Below, in pieces: positions 1-7,690 of a DNA stretch of 32,358 bases (position 1 is the stretch's first letter; every line of letters starts with the position of its first letter). Origin of the DNA: Amycolatopsis sp. CA-128772 (GTDB taxonomy: Bacteria; Actinomycetota; Actinomycetes; Mycobacteriales; Pseudonocardiaceae); the NCBI RefSeq assembly GCF_002904295.1, contig NZ_PPHG01000015.1, positions 1 to 32,358 on the forward strand, given 5' to 3'. A program made the translations under genes and the position numbers. Below the pieces are notes generated by a model that made no database searches, was not told the origin of the DNA, and was given only the letters and a program-made list of their open reading frames with translations.

Positions 1-231
1 GAACGCGACTCCGGCACCCGCGGCACGCGCAAGCCGCCGCCGGCCACCCGGCGCACGCCCCGCCCGGACGAAGGCGACCCGCGCCGGCGCGAACCGCGCG
101 GCGACGCTCCGCGGCGGCGTCCGCGCCCTCCCGCCGAGGACGGCCGGGACACCCCGCCGCCTCGCCGCCCGTCCGGGGGGCGGAGTACCCCGCCACGGCG
201 GAACCGTCCCTGGGACGAAGAAGAACGCTGA
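1..231 (+). CDS. C-terminal end of a basic, proline-rich protein (DUF6542-like candidate), truncated by the window edge
   Basis: An open frame runs from base 1 to a TGA at 229-231. The 76 visible residues are low complexity, almost entirely Arg, Pro, Gly, Asp and Glu, and end in WDEEER. Such an Arg/Pro tail is typical of a disordered cytoplasmic extension, and no catalytic motif is visible. In mycobacteria the gene converging on ispH is Rv1111c, and actinobacterial DUF6542 membrane proteins often sit beside ispH, so this is probably the tail of that family. The assignment rests on position alone. The gene faces ispH and shares its terminator. Confidence 0.6.
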   Translation, partial: ERDSGTRGTRKPPPATRRTPRPDEGDPRRREPRGDAPRRRPRPPAEDGRDTPPPRRPSGGRSTPPRRNRPWDEEER

Positions 232-233
232 GG

Positions 234-272
234 AAAAACGGCGGTCACCTCCGAAGAGGTGACCGCCGTTTT
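234..272. terminator. Bidirectional intrinsic terminator between the partial gene and ispH
   Basis: A perfect 13-bp stem (239-251 with 256-268) closes a CGAA tetraloop at 252-255. It is flanked by A5 at 234-238 and T4 at 269-272, so a U-tract forms on either strand. It lies between two convergent genes, as expected for a shared terminator. Confidence 0.93.
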
Positions 273-283
273 CGTGCTCCAGC

Positions 284-332
284 GGGCATCACGCGTGATC
301 GGCGGGGCATCACGCGTGATCAGGCGGGTATC
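284..332. repeat. Three units at 21-bp period running into the ispH stop codon
   Basis: GGGCATCACGCGTGATC occurs at 284-300 and again at 305-321. A degenerate third start, GGGTATCA, lies at 326-333 and contains the ispH stop codon. The period is exactly 21 bp. Each full unit carries the 12-bp palindrome ATCACGCGTGAT. Because 21 bp is seven codons, each unit also carries an in-frame TGA for ispH, giving three stops in a row on the minus strand. Confidence 0.85.
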
Positions 333-1326
333 AGACCTTCCGCAGTTCCTTGGGCGGGGCGAAGGAGATCTTCTCGTTGGCCGTCGTGACCTCGTCGACA
401 TCGCCGTAGCCGCGCTCGGCGAGCCAGGTCAGCAGCTCCATGACCAGGACGTCCGGCACCGAGGCGCCCGACGTGACCCCGACCGTCGTCACGCCGGAGA
501 GCCATGCTTCGTCGACCTCGTGCGCGAAGTCGACCAGGTACGACGCCCGCGCGCCGGCCTTCAGGGCCACCTCGACCAGGCGCTTCGAGTTGGACGAGTT
601 CGTCGACCCGACCACCAGCACCAGGTCGCACTCGGCGGCCATCGCCTTGACCGCGACCTGGCGGTTCGTCGTCGCGTAGCAGATGTCGTCGCTCGGCGGG
701 TCCAGCAGGTTCGGGAAGCGCTCGCGCAGCTGGTCGACGCGCTCCATCGTCTCGTCGACCGACAGCGTCGTCTGGGACAGCCAGATCACCTTCGACGGGT
801 CGCGCACCTCGACCTTGCCGACGTCCTCGGCCTTGTCGACCAGCTGGACCTTGTCCGGCGCCTCGCCGGCGGTGCCCTCGACCTCTTCGTGGCCTTCGTG
901 GCCGATCAGCAGGATGTCGTAGTCGTCCTTCGCGAACCGGTTGACCTCCTTGTGCACCTTCGTCACCAGGGGGCAGGTCGCGTCGATCGTGCGCAGGTTC
1001 CGGTCGGCCGCCTCCTGGTGCACCATCGGCGAGACGCCGTGGGCGGAGAACACCACCAGCGCGCCCTCGGGCACCTCGGACGTCTCCTCGACGAAGATCG
1101 CGCCGCGCTCACGCAGCGTCTCGACGACGTGCTTGTTGTGCACGATCTCCTTGCGGACGTACACCGGGGCGCCGTAGACCTCGAGGGCCTTCTCGACGGC
1201 GATCACCGCGCGGTCGACGCCGGCGCAGTAACCACGGGGTTTGGCGAGCAGCACCCGCTTGCCGGAAGCGGTTCCGGTGATCGTGGGGGTACCCGCGGGT
1301 TCGATTCCGGGACTCGCTGCACTCAT
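331..1326 (-). CDS. ispH: 4-hydroxy-3-methylbut-2-enyl diphosphate reductase (IspH/LytB)
   Basis: IspH is the last enzyme of the MEP pathway. It reduces HMBPP to IPP and DMAPP in the cytosol with a [4Fe-4S] cluster. The 331-aa protein shows the three cluster cysteines in their usual settings: Cys34 in [11 protein letters not shown], Cys118 in DATCPLV and Cys216 in [11 protein letters not shown]. It also has the [11 protein letters not shown] loop (residues 142-152), SQTTLS (184-189) and a C-terminal SNSKRL motif. Length is normal; the first 20 or so residues are a variable extension. The ATG at 1326 has a GGGTGG four bases upstream. The gene is monocistronic in view and diverges from the Rv1109c-like/xseA unit. 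Its product would feed the isoprenyl transferase encoded at 23579-24355. Confidence 0.97.
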   Translation of the reverse strand: MSAASPGIEPAGTPTITGTASGKRVLLAKPRGYCAGVDRAVIAVEKALEVYGAPVYVRKEIVHNKHVVETLRERGAIFVEETSEVPEGALVVFSAHGVSPMVHQEAADRNLRTIDATCPLVTKVHKEVNRFAKDDYDILLIGHEGHEEVEGTAGEAPDKVQLVDKAEDVGKVEVRDPSKVIWLSQTTLSVDETMERVDQLRERFPNLLDPPSDDICYATTNRQVAVKAMAAECDLVLVVGSTNSSNSKRLVEVALKAGARASYLVDFAHEVDEAWLSGVTTVGVTSGASVPDVLVMELLTWLAERGYGDVDEVTTANEKISFAPPKELRKV

Positions 1327-1468
1327 GCCACCCAGGGTACGGGCAGCCCCGAGACGAACTCGAAGTCCCTTTCGGGTGAGCTTCGTCCCCCTACCGAGGT
1401 GTGCCGCCCGTCACGCGCTGCGCCCATTCGGTTGGGCAGGAGCGGCAGTCATGCGGCAGGCTGGACCC

Positions 1469-2215
1469 ATGAAGCCATTCCCGCTCCCCCTCCGGGTCGC
1501 CGCGGGCCTCGCCGTCTCCACCGCCGAGCGGGTTCGCGAACTTCCCCGGCAGCTGGCCGGCCTTCCGGTGACCGTGGTCAGCCAGGTGCTCCAGGCCTCC
1601 ATGCGCGTGCAGCAGCACGTCACCGAGCTGGCGATCAAGGGCGACAGCGCCCTGTCGAGCCTGCGCCCGGTGGAAGACACGCCGAGCTGGGCGACGTTCG
1701 ACGAGGACGCCGCGCCCGACGTCCCGCCCGCACGGCCGAACCTCGCCCCGGTCGCCGACGTGCCCGAACCGCGTTCGGAGATCAACGGCCGCGTCCCGTC
1801 GGCCGCCGAGCTCGAAGCCGAGCTCGGCGATCCCTGGGCCGACGAGGAACGCGCGCTCGCCGAGGACCACGCCGACGGCGAGCACGACAGCGAGCCCGAA
1901 GCCCGGGCCGAGCCCGAGCCGCCGAAGAAGCCGAAGCCCGGCACGCCCAAGGTCGACAAGAAGACCAAGAGCGAGACGCCGCGGACCAGCGCCGCGGGGT
2001 ACGAGGGTCCGGCCGGGCTGACCGGCTACGACCAGCTCACCCTCCCGCAGCTGCGGGCCCGGCTGCGCCAGCTCTCGATCGACCAGCTCGAGACCATCCT
2101 CGAGTACGAACGCGCGCACGCCGACCGCTCGTCGTTCACCGGCATGCTGTCCCGCCGGATCGCCAACGCCCGCAAGGCGGAGCCGAACAAGGAAGACGGC
2201 GCGGAAGACCGGTGA
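1469..2215 (+). CDS. Rv1109c-like protein, possibly lipid-droplet associated
   Basis: The protein has 248 aa. An N-terminal segment of about 60 residues (PLPLRVAAGLAV, then VTVVSQVLQASMRVQQHV) could form amphipathic helices. An acidic, Lys/Pro-rich linker follows. A conserved-looking C-terminal region (TGYDQLTLPQLRARLRQL to ANARKA) reads like a SAP-type helical module. Orthologues in this position next to xseA are, to my recollection, annotated as lipid-droplet-associated proteins; I cannot confirm that here. ATG 1469 is chosen because the composition before it is out of character; ATG 1451 is the alternative. The stop overlaps the xseA GTG by four bases (GTGA), so the two are translationally coupled. 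Confidence 0.75.
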   Translation: MKPFPLPLRVAAGLAVSTAERVRELPRQLAGLPVTVVSQVLQASMRVQQHVTELAIKGDSALSSLRPVEDTPSWATFDEDAAPDVPPARPNLAPVADVPEPRSEINGRVPSAAELEAELGDPWADEERALAEDHADGEHDSEPEARAEPEPPKKPKPGTPKVDKKTKSETPRTSAAGYEGPAGLTGYDQLTLPQLRARLRQLSIDQLETILEYERAHADRSSFTGMLSRRIANARKAEPNKEDGAEDR

Positions 2216-3459
2216 GCACCGAGTCCGCACCGGCTCCCGCGAGCACCGCGGAAGCGCCGTGGCCGGTCCGGACCGTCGCCCGGAAGATCGGCGACTGGAT
2301 CCACCGGCTCGGCGCGGTCTGGGTCGAGGGTCAGGTCACGCAGGTCAGCTCGCGCCCGAACACGCAGACGGCGTTCCTGACCCTGCGCGACCCCTCGGCC
2401 GACGTCTCGATGTCGGTCACCTGCCCGAACTGGCTGATCCGCGAGATGGAGCCGCCGCTTCGCGAGGGCGCGAGCGTGGTGGTGCACGCGAAGCCGTCGT
2501 ACTTCTTCGGCCGCGGCACGATCAGCCTGCGTGCCGACCAGATCCGCGCGGTCGGCATAGGTGAGCTGCTGGCCCGGATCGAACGGTTGCGGAAGCTGCT
2601 GGCCGCCGAGGGCCTGTTCTCGCCGCAGCGCAAGCGGCCGATCCCGTTCCTGCCGAAGGGCGTCGGGCTGATCACCGGCCGCGCGTCGGCGGCCGAGCGG
2701 GACGTCCTGGCCAACGCCCAGCGCCGGTGGCCGCACGTGCGGATCAAGGTGCTCAACACGGCCGTCCAGGGCTCGCAGGCCGTCCCGCAGGTGATGCGGG
2801 CGCTGCGGATCCTGGACGCCGACCCCGAGATCGACGTCATCGTCATCGCCCGCGGCGGCGGCAGCGTCGAGGACCTGCTGCCGTTCTCCGACGAGGCGCT
2901 CTGCCGGGCGGTGTCGGCCGCGGGCACGCCGGTCGTCAGCGCGATCGGGCACGAACCGGACACCCCGCTGCTCGACCACGTCGCCGACCTGCGCTGCTCG
3001 ACGCCGACCGACGCCGGCAAGCGGATCGTCCCGGACGTGCGCGAGGAGACCGAGCGGGTCCGGCAGATGCGCGACCGCGGGCGCCGCGCCCTGCACGGCT
3101 GGGTCGACACGCAGGCGCGGCTGCTCAACCAGATCCGCAGCCGGCCGTCGCTGGCCGACCCGCTGGGCCCGGTCCAGCGGCGGCAGGACGACGTCGAGGT
3201 CCACCGCGAACGCGCCCGCCGCGCCATGCTGACGCTGCTCGCCAAGGACCAGGCCGAGGTCGCGAACGCGCGGGCCCGGCTCACCGCGCTCGGGCCGGCC
3301 GCGACGCTGGCCCGCGGGTACGCGGTCGTGCAGTTCGTCGACGCCGAAGGCAACCTCCAGGTACTCCGCTCCGTCTCCGAAGTCGAGGCCGGTGCCCAGC
3401 TGCGCGTGCGCGTGGGTGACGGCGCGATCGGCGCGGTGGCGGAAGGGGTACAGGATTGA
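2212..3459 (+). CDS. xseA: Exodeoxyribonuclease VII large subunit
   Basis: XseA is the catalytic subunit of exonuclease VII, which degrades single-stranded DNA from both ends with several copies of XseB. The 415-aa protein has an N-terminal OB fold (about residues 15-110, including VWVEGQVTQVSSRPNTQTAF), then the catalytic domain with GVGLITGRASAAERD, VIVIARGGGSVEDLLPF and SAIGHEPDTPLLD, a coiled region, and a C-terminal ATLARGYAVVQ segment. The GTG at 2212 overlaps the preceding stop. The end overlaps the next gene (TTGA). A much longer open frame exists upstream on this strand, but it is antisense to ispH and is not coding. Confidence 0.96.
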   Translation: MSTESAPAPASTAEAPWPVRTVARKIGDWIHRLGAVWVEGQVTQVSSRPNTQTAFLTLRDPSADVSMSVTCPNWLIREMEPPLREGASVVVHAKPSYFFGRGTISLRADQIRAVGIGELLARIERLRKLLAAEGLFSPQRKRPIPFLPKGVGLITGRASAAERDVLANAQRRWPHVRIKVLNTAVQGSQAVPQVMRALRILDADPEIDVIVIARGGGSVEDLLPFSDEALCRAVSAAGTPVVSAIGHEPDTPLLDHVADLRCSTPTDAGKRIVPDVREETERVRQMRDRGRRALHGWVDTQARLLNQIRSRPSLADPLGPVQRRQDDVEVHRERARRAMLTLLAKDQAEVANARARLTALGPAATLARGYAVVQFVDAEGNLQVLRSVSEVEAGAQLRVRVGDGAIGAVAEGVQD

Positions 3460-3854
3460 GGGCGACGTTCCTCCCGCTCACCATGGACGCGGCCCGGCGG
3501 CTCGGCGCGCGCCCGCTGCTGGACCAGGCGGTGCGCACGGATCGGGCGGCCGCGGAGTGCTGGACGGCCCTGCTGGCCGGCTGCGGCACGGCGGCCCGCC
3601 GCGACCTGGGGCCGCAGCTGCGGCGGCTGTCCGAAGCGACGTCGATGCAGGTCGGCTCGCGCTGGTGGTTCGCCGAGGGCGCCGGGCACCGCAAGCGGGT
3701 GGCCGGCGCGCAGGAGAACCTCGAAGAGGCGATCGCGGACGGTGACGGGCAGGAGTTCGCGCTGGCGTTCGTCGGGTACGACCACGCCATGGCCAGCGCG
3801 GTAGTGTGCGCGAACAGCGTGCAAGCCCGGAAGGTCGGAGAACACCGAGCGTGA
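3456..3854 (+). CDS. Unknown 132-aa protein encoded between xseA and xseB
   Basis: I do not recognise the family. The protein is about 132 aa, mostly helical in appearance, with a conserved-looking core ([18 protein letters not shown]) and a Gly/Ala-rich end ([13 protein letters not shown]). There is no signal peptide or membrane segment. The TTG at 3456 overlaps the xseA stop as TTGA, and its own stop overlaps the xseB GTG as GTGA, so translation is coupled at both ends. ATG 3483 is an alternative start but would lose the coupling. Position suggests a partner of exonuclease VII or a chance passenger; the sequence does not decide. GC usage matches its neighbours. Confidence 0.8.
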   Translation: MRATFLPLTMDAARRLGARPLLDQAVRTDRAAAECWTALLAGCGTAARRDLGPQLRRLSEATSMQVGSRWWFAEGAGHRKRVAGAQENLEEAIADGDGQEFALAFVGYDHAMASAVVCANSVQARKVGEHRA

Positions 3855-4072
3855 GTGAAACAACCGGCGGGGAACTCGGCTACGAGCAGGCCCGCGACCG
3901 GCTCGTCGAGGTCGTCCGCGAGCTCGAGGCGGGCGGGCTTTCGCTCGAACAGTCGCTCGCGTTGTGGGAGAAGGGCGAGAAGCTCGCGAAGGTCTGTGAG
4001 CGCCATCTCGAAGGCGCGCGCGAGCGGATCGAGGCCGCTCTCGCGTCCGTGGAGGACGACTCCGAGCAGTGA
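3851..4072 (+). CDS. xseB: Exodeoxyribonuclease VII small subunit
   Basis: XseB is the short helical subunit that binds along XseA and supports its activity. The 73-aa product shows the family pattern [20 protein letters not shown], then [24 protein letters not shown], and an acidic tail. The size is normal for the family. The GTG at 3851 is preferred over in-frame starts further upstream because it overlaps the preceding stop by four bases and begins just before the conserved helix. It is the last gene of the four-gene overlapping unit that starts at 1469. Confidence 0.95.
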   Translation: MSETTGGELGYEQARDRLVEVVRELEAGGLSLEQSLALWEKGEKLAKVCERHLEGARERIEAALASVEDDSEQ

Positions 4073-4087
4073 GGTAGGCCATGCCGA

Positions 4088-4136
4088 CGGTATCTGGAAA
4101 CACGGCCGGTATCTGACAGACTGGCTACCCGCCAGT
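4088..4136 (+). promoter_or_regulatory. Candidate operator region upstream of glpX
   Basis: CGGTATCTG occurs twice as a direct repeat, at 4088-4096 and 4107-4115, 19 bp apart, close to two helical turns. An inverted repeat ACTGGC-TACCC-GCCAGT follows at 4120-4136. No confident -35/-10 pair stands out. These sites lie in the only gap between xseB and glpX, so they are the natural place for glpX control. Confidence 0.4.
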
Positions 4137-4157
4137 TCCAGCATCCGGGAGGCAATG

Positions 4158-5207
4158 ATGTCCGCCGCAGAGAGTCGTCGTGAAGCGCCCGACCGCAACC
4201 TCGCGATGGAGCTGGTCCGGGTCACCGAAGCCGCCGCCATGGCCGCCGGCCGCTGGGTCGGCCGCGGCGACAAGATCGGCGGGGACGGCGCGGCCGTCGA
4301 CGCGATGCGCCAGCTCGTCTCGACGGTGTCGATGCGCGGGGTCGTGGTGATCGGCGAAGGCGAAAAGGACGAAGCGCCCATGCTGTTCAACGGCGAAGAG
4401 GTCGGCAACGGCGACGGGCCGGACTGCGACGTCGCGGTCGACCCGGTCGACGGCACCACGCTGATGGCCAAGGGCATGCCGAACGCCCTCGCGGTGCTCG
4501 CGGTGGCTGAGCGCGGCGCGATGTTCGACCCGTCCGCGGTGTTCTACATGGAAAAGCTGGCCGTCGGGCCCGAAGCCGCGGGCAAGGTGGAGCTCGGGGC
4601 GCCGGTCGCGGAGAACATCCGCCGGGTCGCCAAGGCGAAGAACAGCAGCGTCGGCGACGTCACCGTGTGCATCCTCGACCGCCCGCGCCACGAGCAGATC
4701 ATCAAGGAGGTCCGCGAGGCCGGCGCGCGGATCCGGTTCATCTCCGACGGCGACGTCGCGGGCGCGATCGCCGCGGCCCGCCCGACCACCGGCGTCGACA
4801 TGCTGCTCGGCATCGGCGGCACTCCCGAGGGCATCATCGCGGCCTGCGCGATGAAGTGCCTCGGCGGCGAGCTGCAGGGCCGGCTGTGGCCGAAGGACGA
4901 CGCCGAGCGCGAGAAGGCCCTCGCCGCCGGGCACGACCTCGACCGGATCCTGCTGAACGACGACCTCGTGCGCGGCGACAACGTCTTCTTCTGCGCCACC
5001 GGCGTCACCGACGGCGACCTGCTGCGCGGCGTCCACTACCGCGAGGGCGGCGCGACGACGCAGTCCATCGTGATGCGGTCCAAGTCCGGGACCGTCAGAA
5101 TGATCGACGGCTACCACCGGCTGAACAAGCTGCGGGCGTACTCCTCGGTCAACTTCGACGGCCACCTGGACGCGCCCGACGACGACGTGGTGCCCCCGCT
5201 GCCGTGA
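4158..5207 (+). CDS. glpX: Class II fructose-1,6-bisphosphatase
   Basis: GlpX hydrolyses fructose-1,6-bisphosphate to fructose-6-phosphate in gluconeogenesis, using Mg or Mn. The 349-aa protein carries the metal-binding motifs [11 protein letters not shown] and [11 protein letters not shown], plus DGDVAGAI and [18 protein letters not shown], all in family order. Length is slightly under the mycobacterial enzyme. Two ATGs are adjacent (4155 and 4158); the GGGAGG at 4147-4152 fits 4158 better. A serine protease gene begins only eight bases after its stop, so the two are likely cotranscribed. In mycobacteria glpX is beside fumC; here four genes separate them. Confidence 0.96.
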   Translation: MSAAESRREAPDRNLAMELVRVTEAAAMAAGRWVGRGDKIGGDGAAVDAMRQLVSTVSMRGVVVIGEGEKDEAPMLFNGEEVGNGDGPDCDVAVDPVDGTTLMAKGMPNALAVLAVAERGAMFDPSAVFYMEKLAVGPEAAGKVELGAPVAENIRRVAKAKNSSVGDVTVCILDRPRHEQIIKEVREAGARIRFISDGDVAGAIAAARPTTGVDMLLGIGGTPEGIIAACAMKCLGGELQGRLWPKDDAEREKALAAGHDLDRILLNDDLVRGDNVFFCATGVTDGDLLRGVHYREGGATTQSIVMRSKSGTVRMIDGYHRLNKLRAYSSVNFDGHLDAPDDDVVPPLP

Positions 5208-5215
5208 GGAGTTCC

Positions 5216-5968
5216 GTGACCAGGCGACTGCCGGCCCTGCTGGCCCTGATCCTCGCCGTCGTGGTCCCGGGCTCCGCCGCGGCCGCCCCCGCCATCGTCG
5301 GGGGCGTCGCCGCGGACCAGCCGTACCCGTTCACCGTCTCGCTGCACACCCCGGCGGGCAAGCTGTTCTGCGCCGGCGCGCTGATCGCGCCCACCTGGGT
5401 GGTCACGGCCGCGCACTGCGCGTTCGGCAAGACCCCGTCCGCCATCTCGCTGCGGCTCGGGACGAACGACTCCGGCCAGGGCGGCGAGGTCGCCCAGGTC
5501 GCCGGGATCGTCGTGAACCCGGCGTTCAACACCCAGAGCCCGGCTGGTGACATCGCGCTGCTGCGGCTGACGGCGCCGGTCACGACCACCCCGATCGGGC
5601 TGGGGGCGGCCGCGTCGCCGGGCACCGCGACCCGGATCGTCGGCTGGGGCCAGACTTGCCCGAAGCTGAACTGTGGCGGGCTCCCGACGGCGTTGCAGCA
5701 GCTCGACACCCACATCGTCGAGGGCTCGAAGTGCACGTCCGGGTTCGACGGCACGGCCGAGCTGTGCACCGATAACCCCGGCGGCAAGGCGGGAGCGTGC
5801 TTCGGCGACTCCGGCGGCCCGGAGATCGTACGCAGCGGCGACACCTGGCAGATCGTCGGCGTCACCAGCCGGCCGGGCAACAACGACCCGGAATGCGCGA
5901 CGGCGCCGTCGATCTACACCTCCGTCGTCGCCTACGCGCCGTGGATCGCGGAGAAAACCAAGGCCTGA
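5216..5968 (+). CDS. Secreted trypsin-fold serine protease (S1 family)
   Basis: The 250-aa preproprotein starts with a Sec signal peptide (RRLPALLALILAVVV, likely cut near AAA at residue 23). Mature-type IVGG begins at residue 27, so activation needs little or no propeptide removal. The catalytic triad is His67 (TAAHC), Asp112 (GDIALLRL) and Ser199 (GDSGGP). Cysteine pairs are Cys52/Cys68 and others. By alignment to chymotrypsin numbering, position 189 falls on Gly193 rather than Asp, so trypsin-like Arg/Lys specificity is unlikely. The GTG at 5216 follows GAGGAG, which overlaps the glpX stop. Its own stop is one base from the convergent reductase gene. Confidence 0.93.
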   Translation: MTRRLPALLALILAVVVPGSAAAAPAIVGGVAADQPYPFTVSLHTPAGKLFCAGALIAPTWVVTAAHCAFGKTPSAISLRLGTNDSGQGGEVAQVAGIVVNPAFNTQSPAGDIALLRLTAPVTTTPIGLGAAASPGTATRIVGWGQTCPKLNCGGLPTALQQLDTHIVEGSKCTSGFDGTAELCTDNPGGKAGACFGDSGGPEIVRSGDTWQIVGVTSRPGNNDPECATAPSIYTSVVAYAPWIAEKTKA

Positions 5969-5969
5969 C

Positions 5970-6959
5970 CTACTCGGCGTTGCTCGAGTGGCCCGGGAAC
6001 AGGTGGGCCTCCGGGTCGAGCGCCACGGCGATGTTGTTGACGGCCGTCGCGGCCTCGCCGAAGCCGGTCGCGATCAGCTTCACCTTGCCCGGGTACGCGG
6101 CGACGTCGCCGGCGGCGTAGACGCGTTCACGCGCGGTCGCCATCGTCGAGTCGACGGAGATGGCGCGATGGGAGATTTCCAGGCCCCAGCTTTCGATCGG
6201 GCCCAGGTCGGCGGTGAACCCGAGCGCCGCGACTACAGCGTTGGCGGGAAGCCGTTCCTCACCCGCGCCCTTGATCGAAACGTCGACGGCTTCGAGCGTG
6301 CCGTCGGCCGCTTCGACGAACCGCGTCACCTCGGCGTCGGTGATGATCCGGGTGCCGAGCTCGCGCGCTTGCCGGACGATCGATTCGGCGGCGCGGAACT
6401 TCGCGCGCCGGTGCACCAGCGTCACGCTCGCCGCGACCGGGTGCAGCGCGAGGATCCAGTCGAACGCCGAGTCGCCGCCGCCGACGACCACGACGTGCTG
6501 TCCCGCGTGCGCTTGCAGCGAGGGCACGAAGTGGACCATGCCGCGGCCGAGCCAGCCGTCGCCGGCGGGCAGCGGGCGCGGGGTGAACTCGCCGATGCCC
6601 GCGGTGATCAGCACCGCGCGGGCCTGCAGCGTCTCGCCGCCGTCGAGGGTCAGCTCGACGCCGTCGCCGGCCGGCGCCAGCTTCTCGGCCTTGCGCCCCA
6701 GCAGGTACCTCGGCTTGAACGGCGCGGCCTGCTGCACCAGGCCGTCGACCAGGTCGCGGCCGCGGACCTCGGCGAACCCGCCGACGTCGTAGATCATCTT
6801 CTCCGGGTACATCGCGGTGACCTGCCCGCCGGGCTCGGGCAGCGAGTCGACCACCGCCATCGAAAGGCCGCGGAACCCGGCGTAGTAGGCGGCGAACAGG
6901 CCCGTCGGGCCCGCGCCGATGATGACGAGGTCGTAGGGATCCCCAGCAACGTCAGTCAT
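5970..6959 (-). CDS. Ferredoxin-NADP(+) reductase, thioredoxin-reductase-like type
   Basis: The 329-aa flavoprotein has the FAD-binding GAGPTGLFAAYYAG near residue 15, EPGGQVTAMYPEK, the NADP-binding VVVGGGDSAFDW near the middle, ATARERVYAAGDVA, and a C-terminal ATAVNNIAV. There is no CxxC redox pair, which separates this YumC-type reductase from thioredoxin reductase. It should pass electrons between NADPH and ferredoxin or flavodoxin. ATG 6959 is chosen because it sits just before the first beta strand; the open frame upstream is a shadow of the tetR gene. It lies 49 bp downstream of the broken tetR on the same strand. No ferredoxin gene is in view. Confidence 0.93.
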   Translation of the reverse strand: MTDVAGDPYDLVIIGAGPTGLFAAYYAGFRGLSMAVVDSLPEPGGQVTAMYPEKMIYDVGGFAEVRGRDLVDGLVQQAAPFKPRYLLGRKAEKLAPAGDGVELTLDGGETLQARAVLITAGIGEFTPRPLPAGDGWLGRGMVHFVPSLQAHAGQHVVVVGGGDSAFDWILALHPVAASVTLVHRRAKFRAAESIVRQARELGTRIITDAEVTRFVEAADGTLEAVDVSIKGAGEERLPANAVVAALGFTADLGPIESWGLEISHRAISVDSTMATARERVYAAGDVAAYPGKVKLIATGFGEAATAVNNIAVALDPEAHLFPGHSSNAE

Positions 6960-7008
6960 GCTCGCTCCAGCCAGTGGTGGATGGCGGTGATCGAGAACAC
7001 AGCCGATC

Positions 7009-7645
7009 CTAGCCGGATTGTGCGGCAATGTTCCGGTGTCCGTACAGCCCCAGCAGCCAGGTGTGCCGGATGGCTTCGCGGGCGCGGTCGTAGGCGTCGC
7101 CGGTGGCGAGCCAGATGGCCTGGGTGAGCAGCTCGATCGTCGCGGCGACCACGGTGCGGGCGGTGAACGGCGGCGGGAGGGCCAGCTCCGGCTCGGTCGT
7201 GCGCAGCCACACCGCCGTCCGGTCGAACACCGCTTCGCTCGCGCGCAGCATCTCTTCGCGCGCTTCGAGGCCCGCGTCGCCGAGGGCGTGGATCTCCAGC
7301 AGGACAGCGCGGGCCACCACGGGACGGCGGCGCACGTAGCCGACGACGAAGTCACCGCACGCGGTGACGGCGTCGAGCGGGCCCGGCGCCTCGGCCGCGA
7401 CCGCGACGCCCTGGTCGAGGAACCCCCCGGTCACCGCCCGGTAGGCGGCCAGGAACGCGGCCTGCTTGCCGGTGAACTGCTCGTAGAACGACGTGCGGGA
7501 GACACCCGCGGACGCCGTGATGTGGCGCCGCGTAGCCGCGCTCGCCGACGTTGGCCAGCACCGCTTCGACCAGCCGGGCGCGCTGGACCCGCGCCACCTC
7601 CTCCCGGCTGAGGCTGTGCGGCCCTTTGGGGAGACGGGTCTGCAT
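7009..7645 (-). pseudogene. TetR/AcrR-family regulator disrupted by a frameshift in its DNA-binding helix-turn-helix
   Basis: The N-terminus reads from ATG 7645 as a normal TetR start (LSREEVARVQRARLVEAVL, then GERGYAA). After position 7526 the frame is lost. The expected continuation (HITASAGVSRTSFYEQFTGK) resumes in another frame from 7524 and runs to a TAG at 7009. In the family about four residues (TTVA-like, 12 bp) lie between GYAA and the next helix; here one base remains, so about 11 bp are missing. A GTG at 7653 opens the C-terminal frame, but its N-terminus is out-of-frame noise. The downstream ligand domain is intact and shows no decay, so the loss looks recent or is an assembly error. 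It follows the lipase gene on the same strand. Confidence 0.8.
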
Positions 7646-7652
7646 CGCGGCA

Positions 7653-7684
7653 CCGTACCCGGCGGGCCGCCCCGCCGGGTACGG
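7653..7684 (-). terminator. Strong hairpin between the lipase and tetR
   Basis: A perfect 14-bp stem (7653-7666 with 7671-7684) closes a CCGC loop. It lies 6 bp past the lipase stop and 8 bp before the tetR ATG. There is no T-tract, so termination would be of the GC-rich actinobacterial type or partial. Confidence 0.7.
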
Positions 7685-7690
7685 CCGCGG

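Noticed and set aside
259..2211. Long plus-strand open frame running from 259 into xseA
   Set aside because: It is antisense to ispH and out of frame with the Rv1109c-like gene. High GC keeps such frames open. Only the part from the GTG at 2212 shows family motifs.
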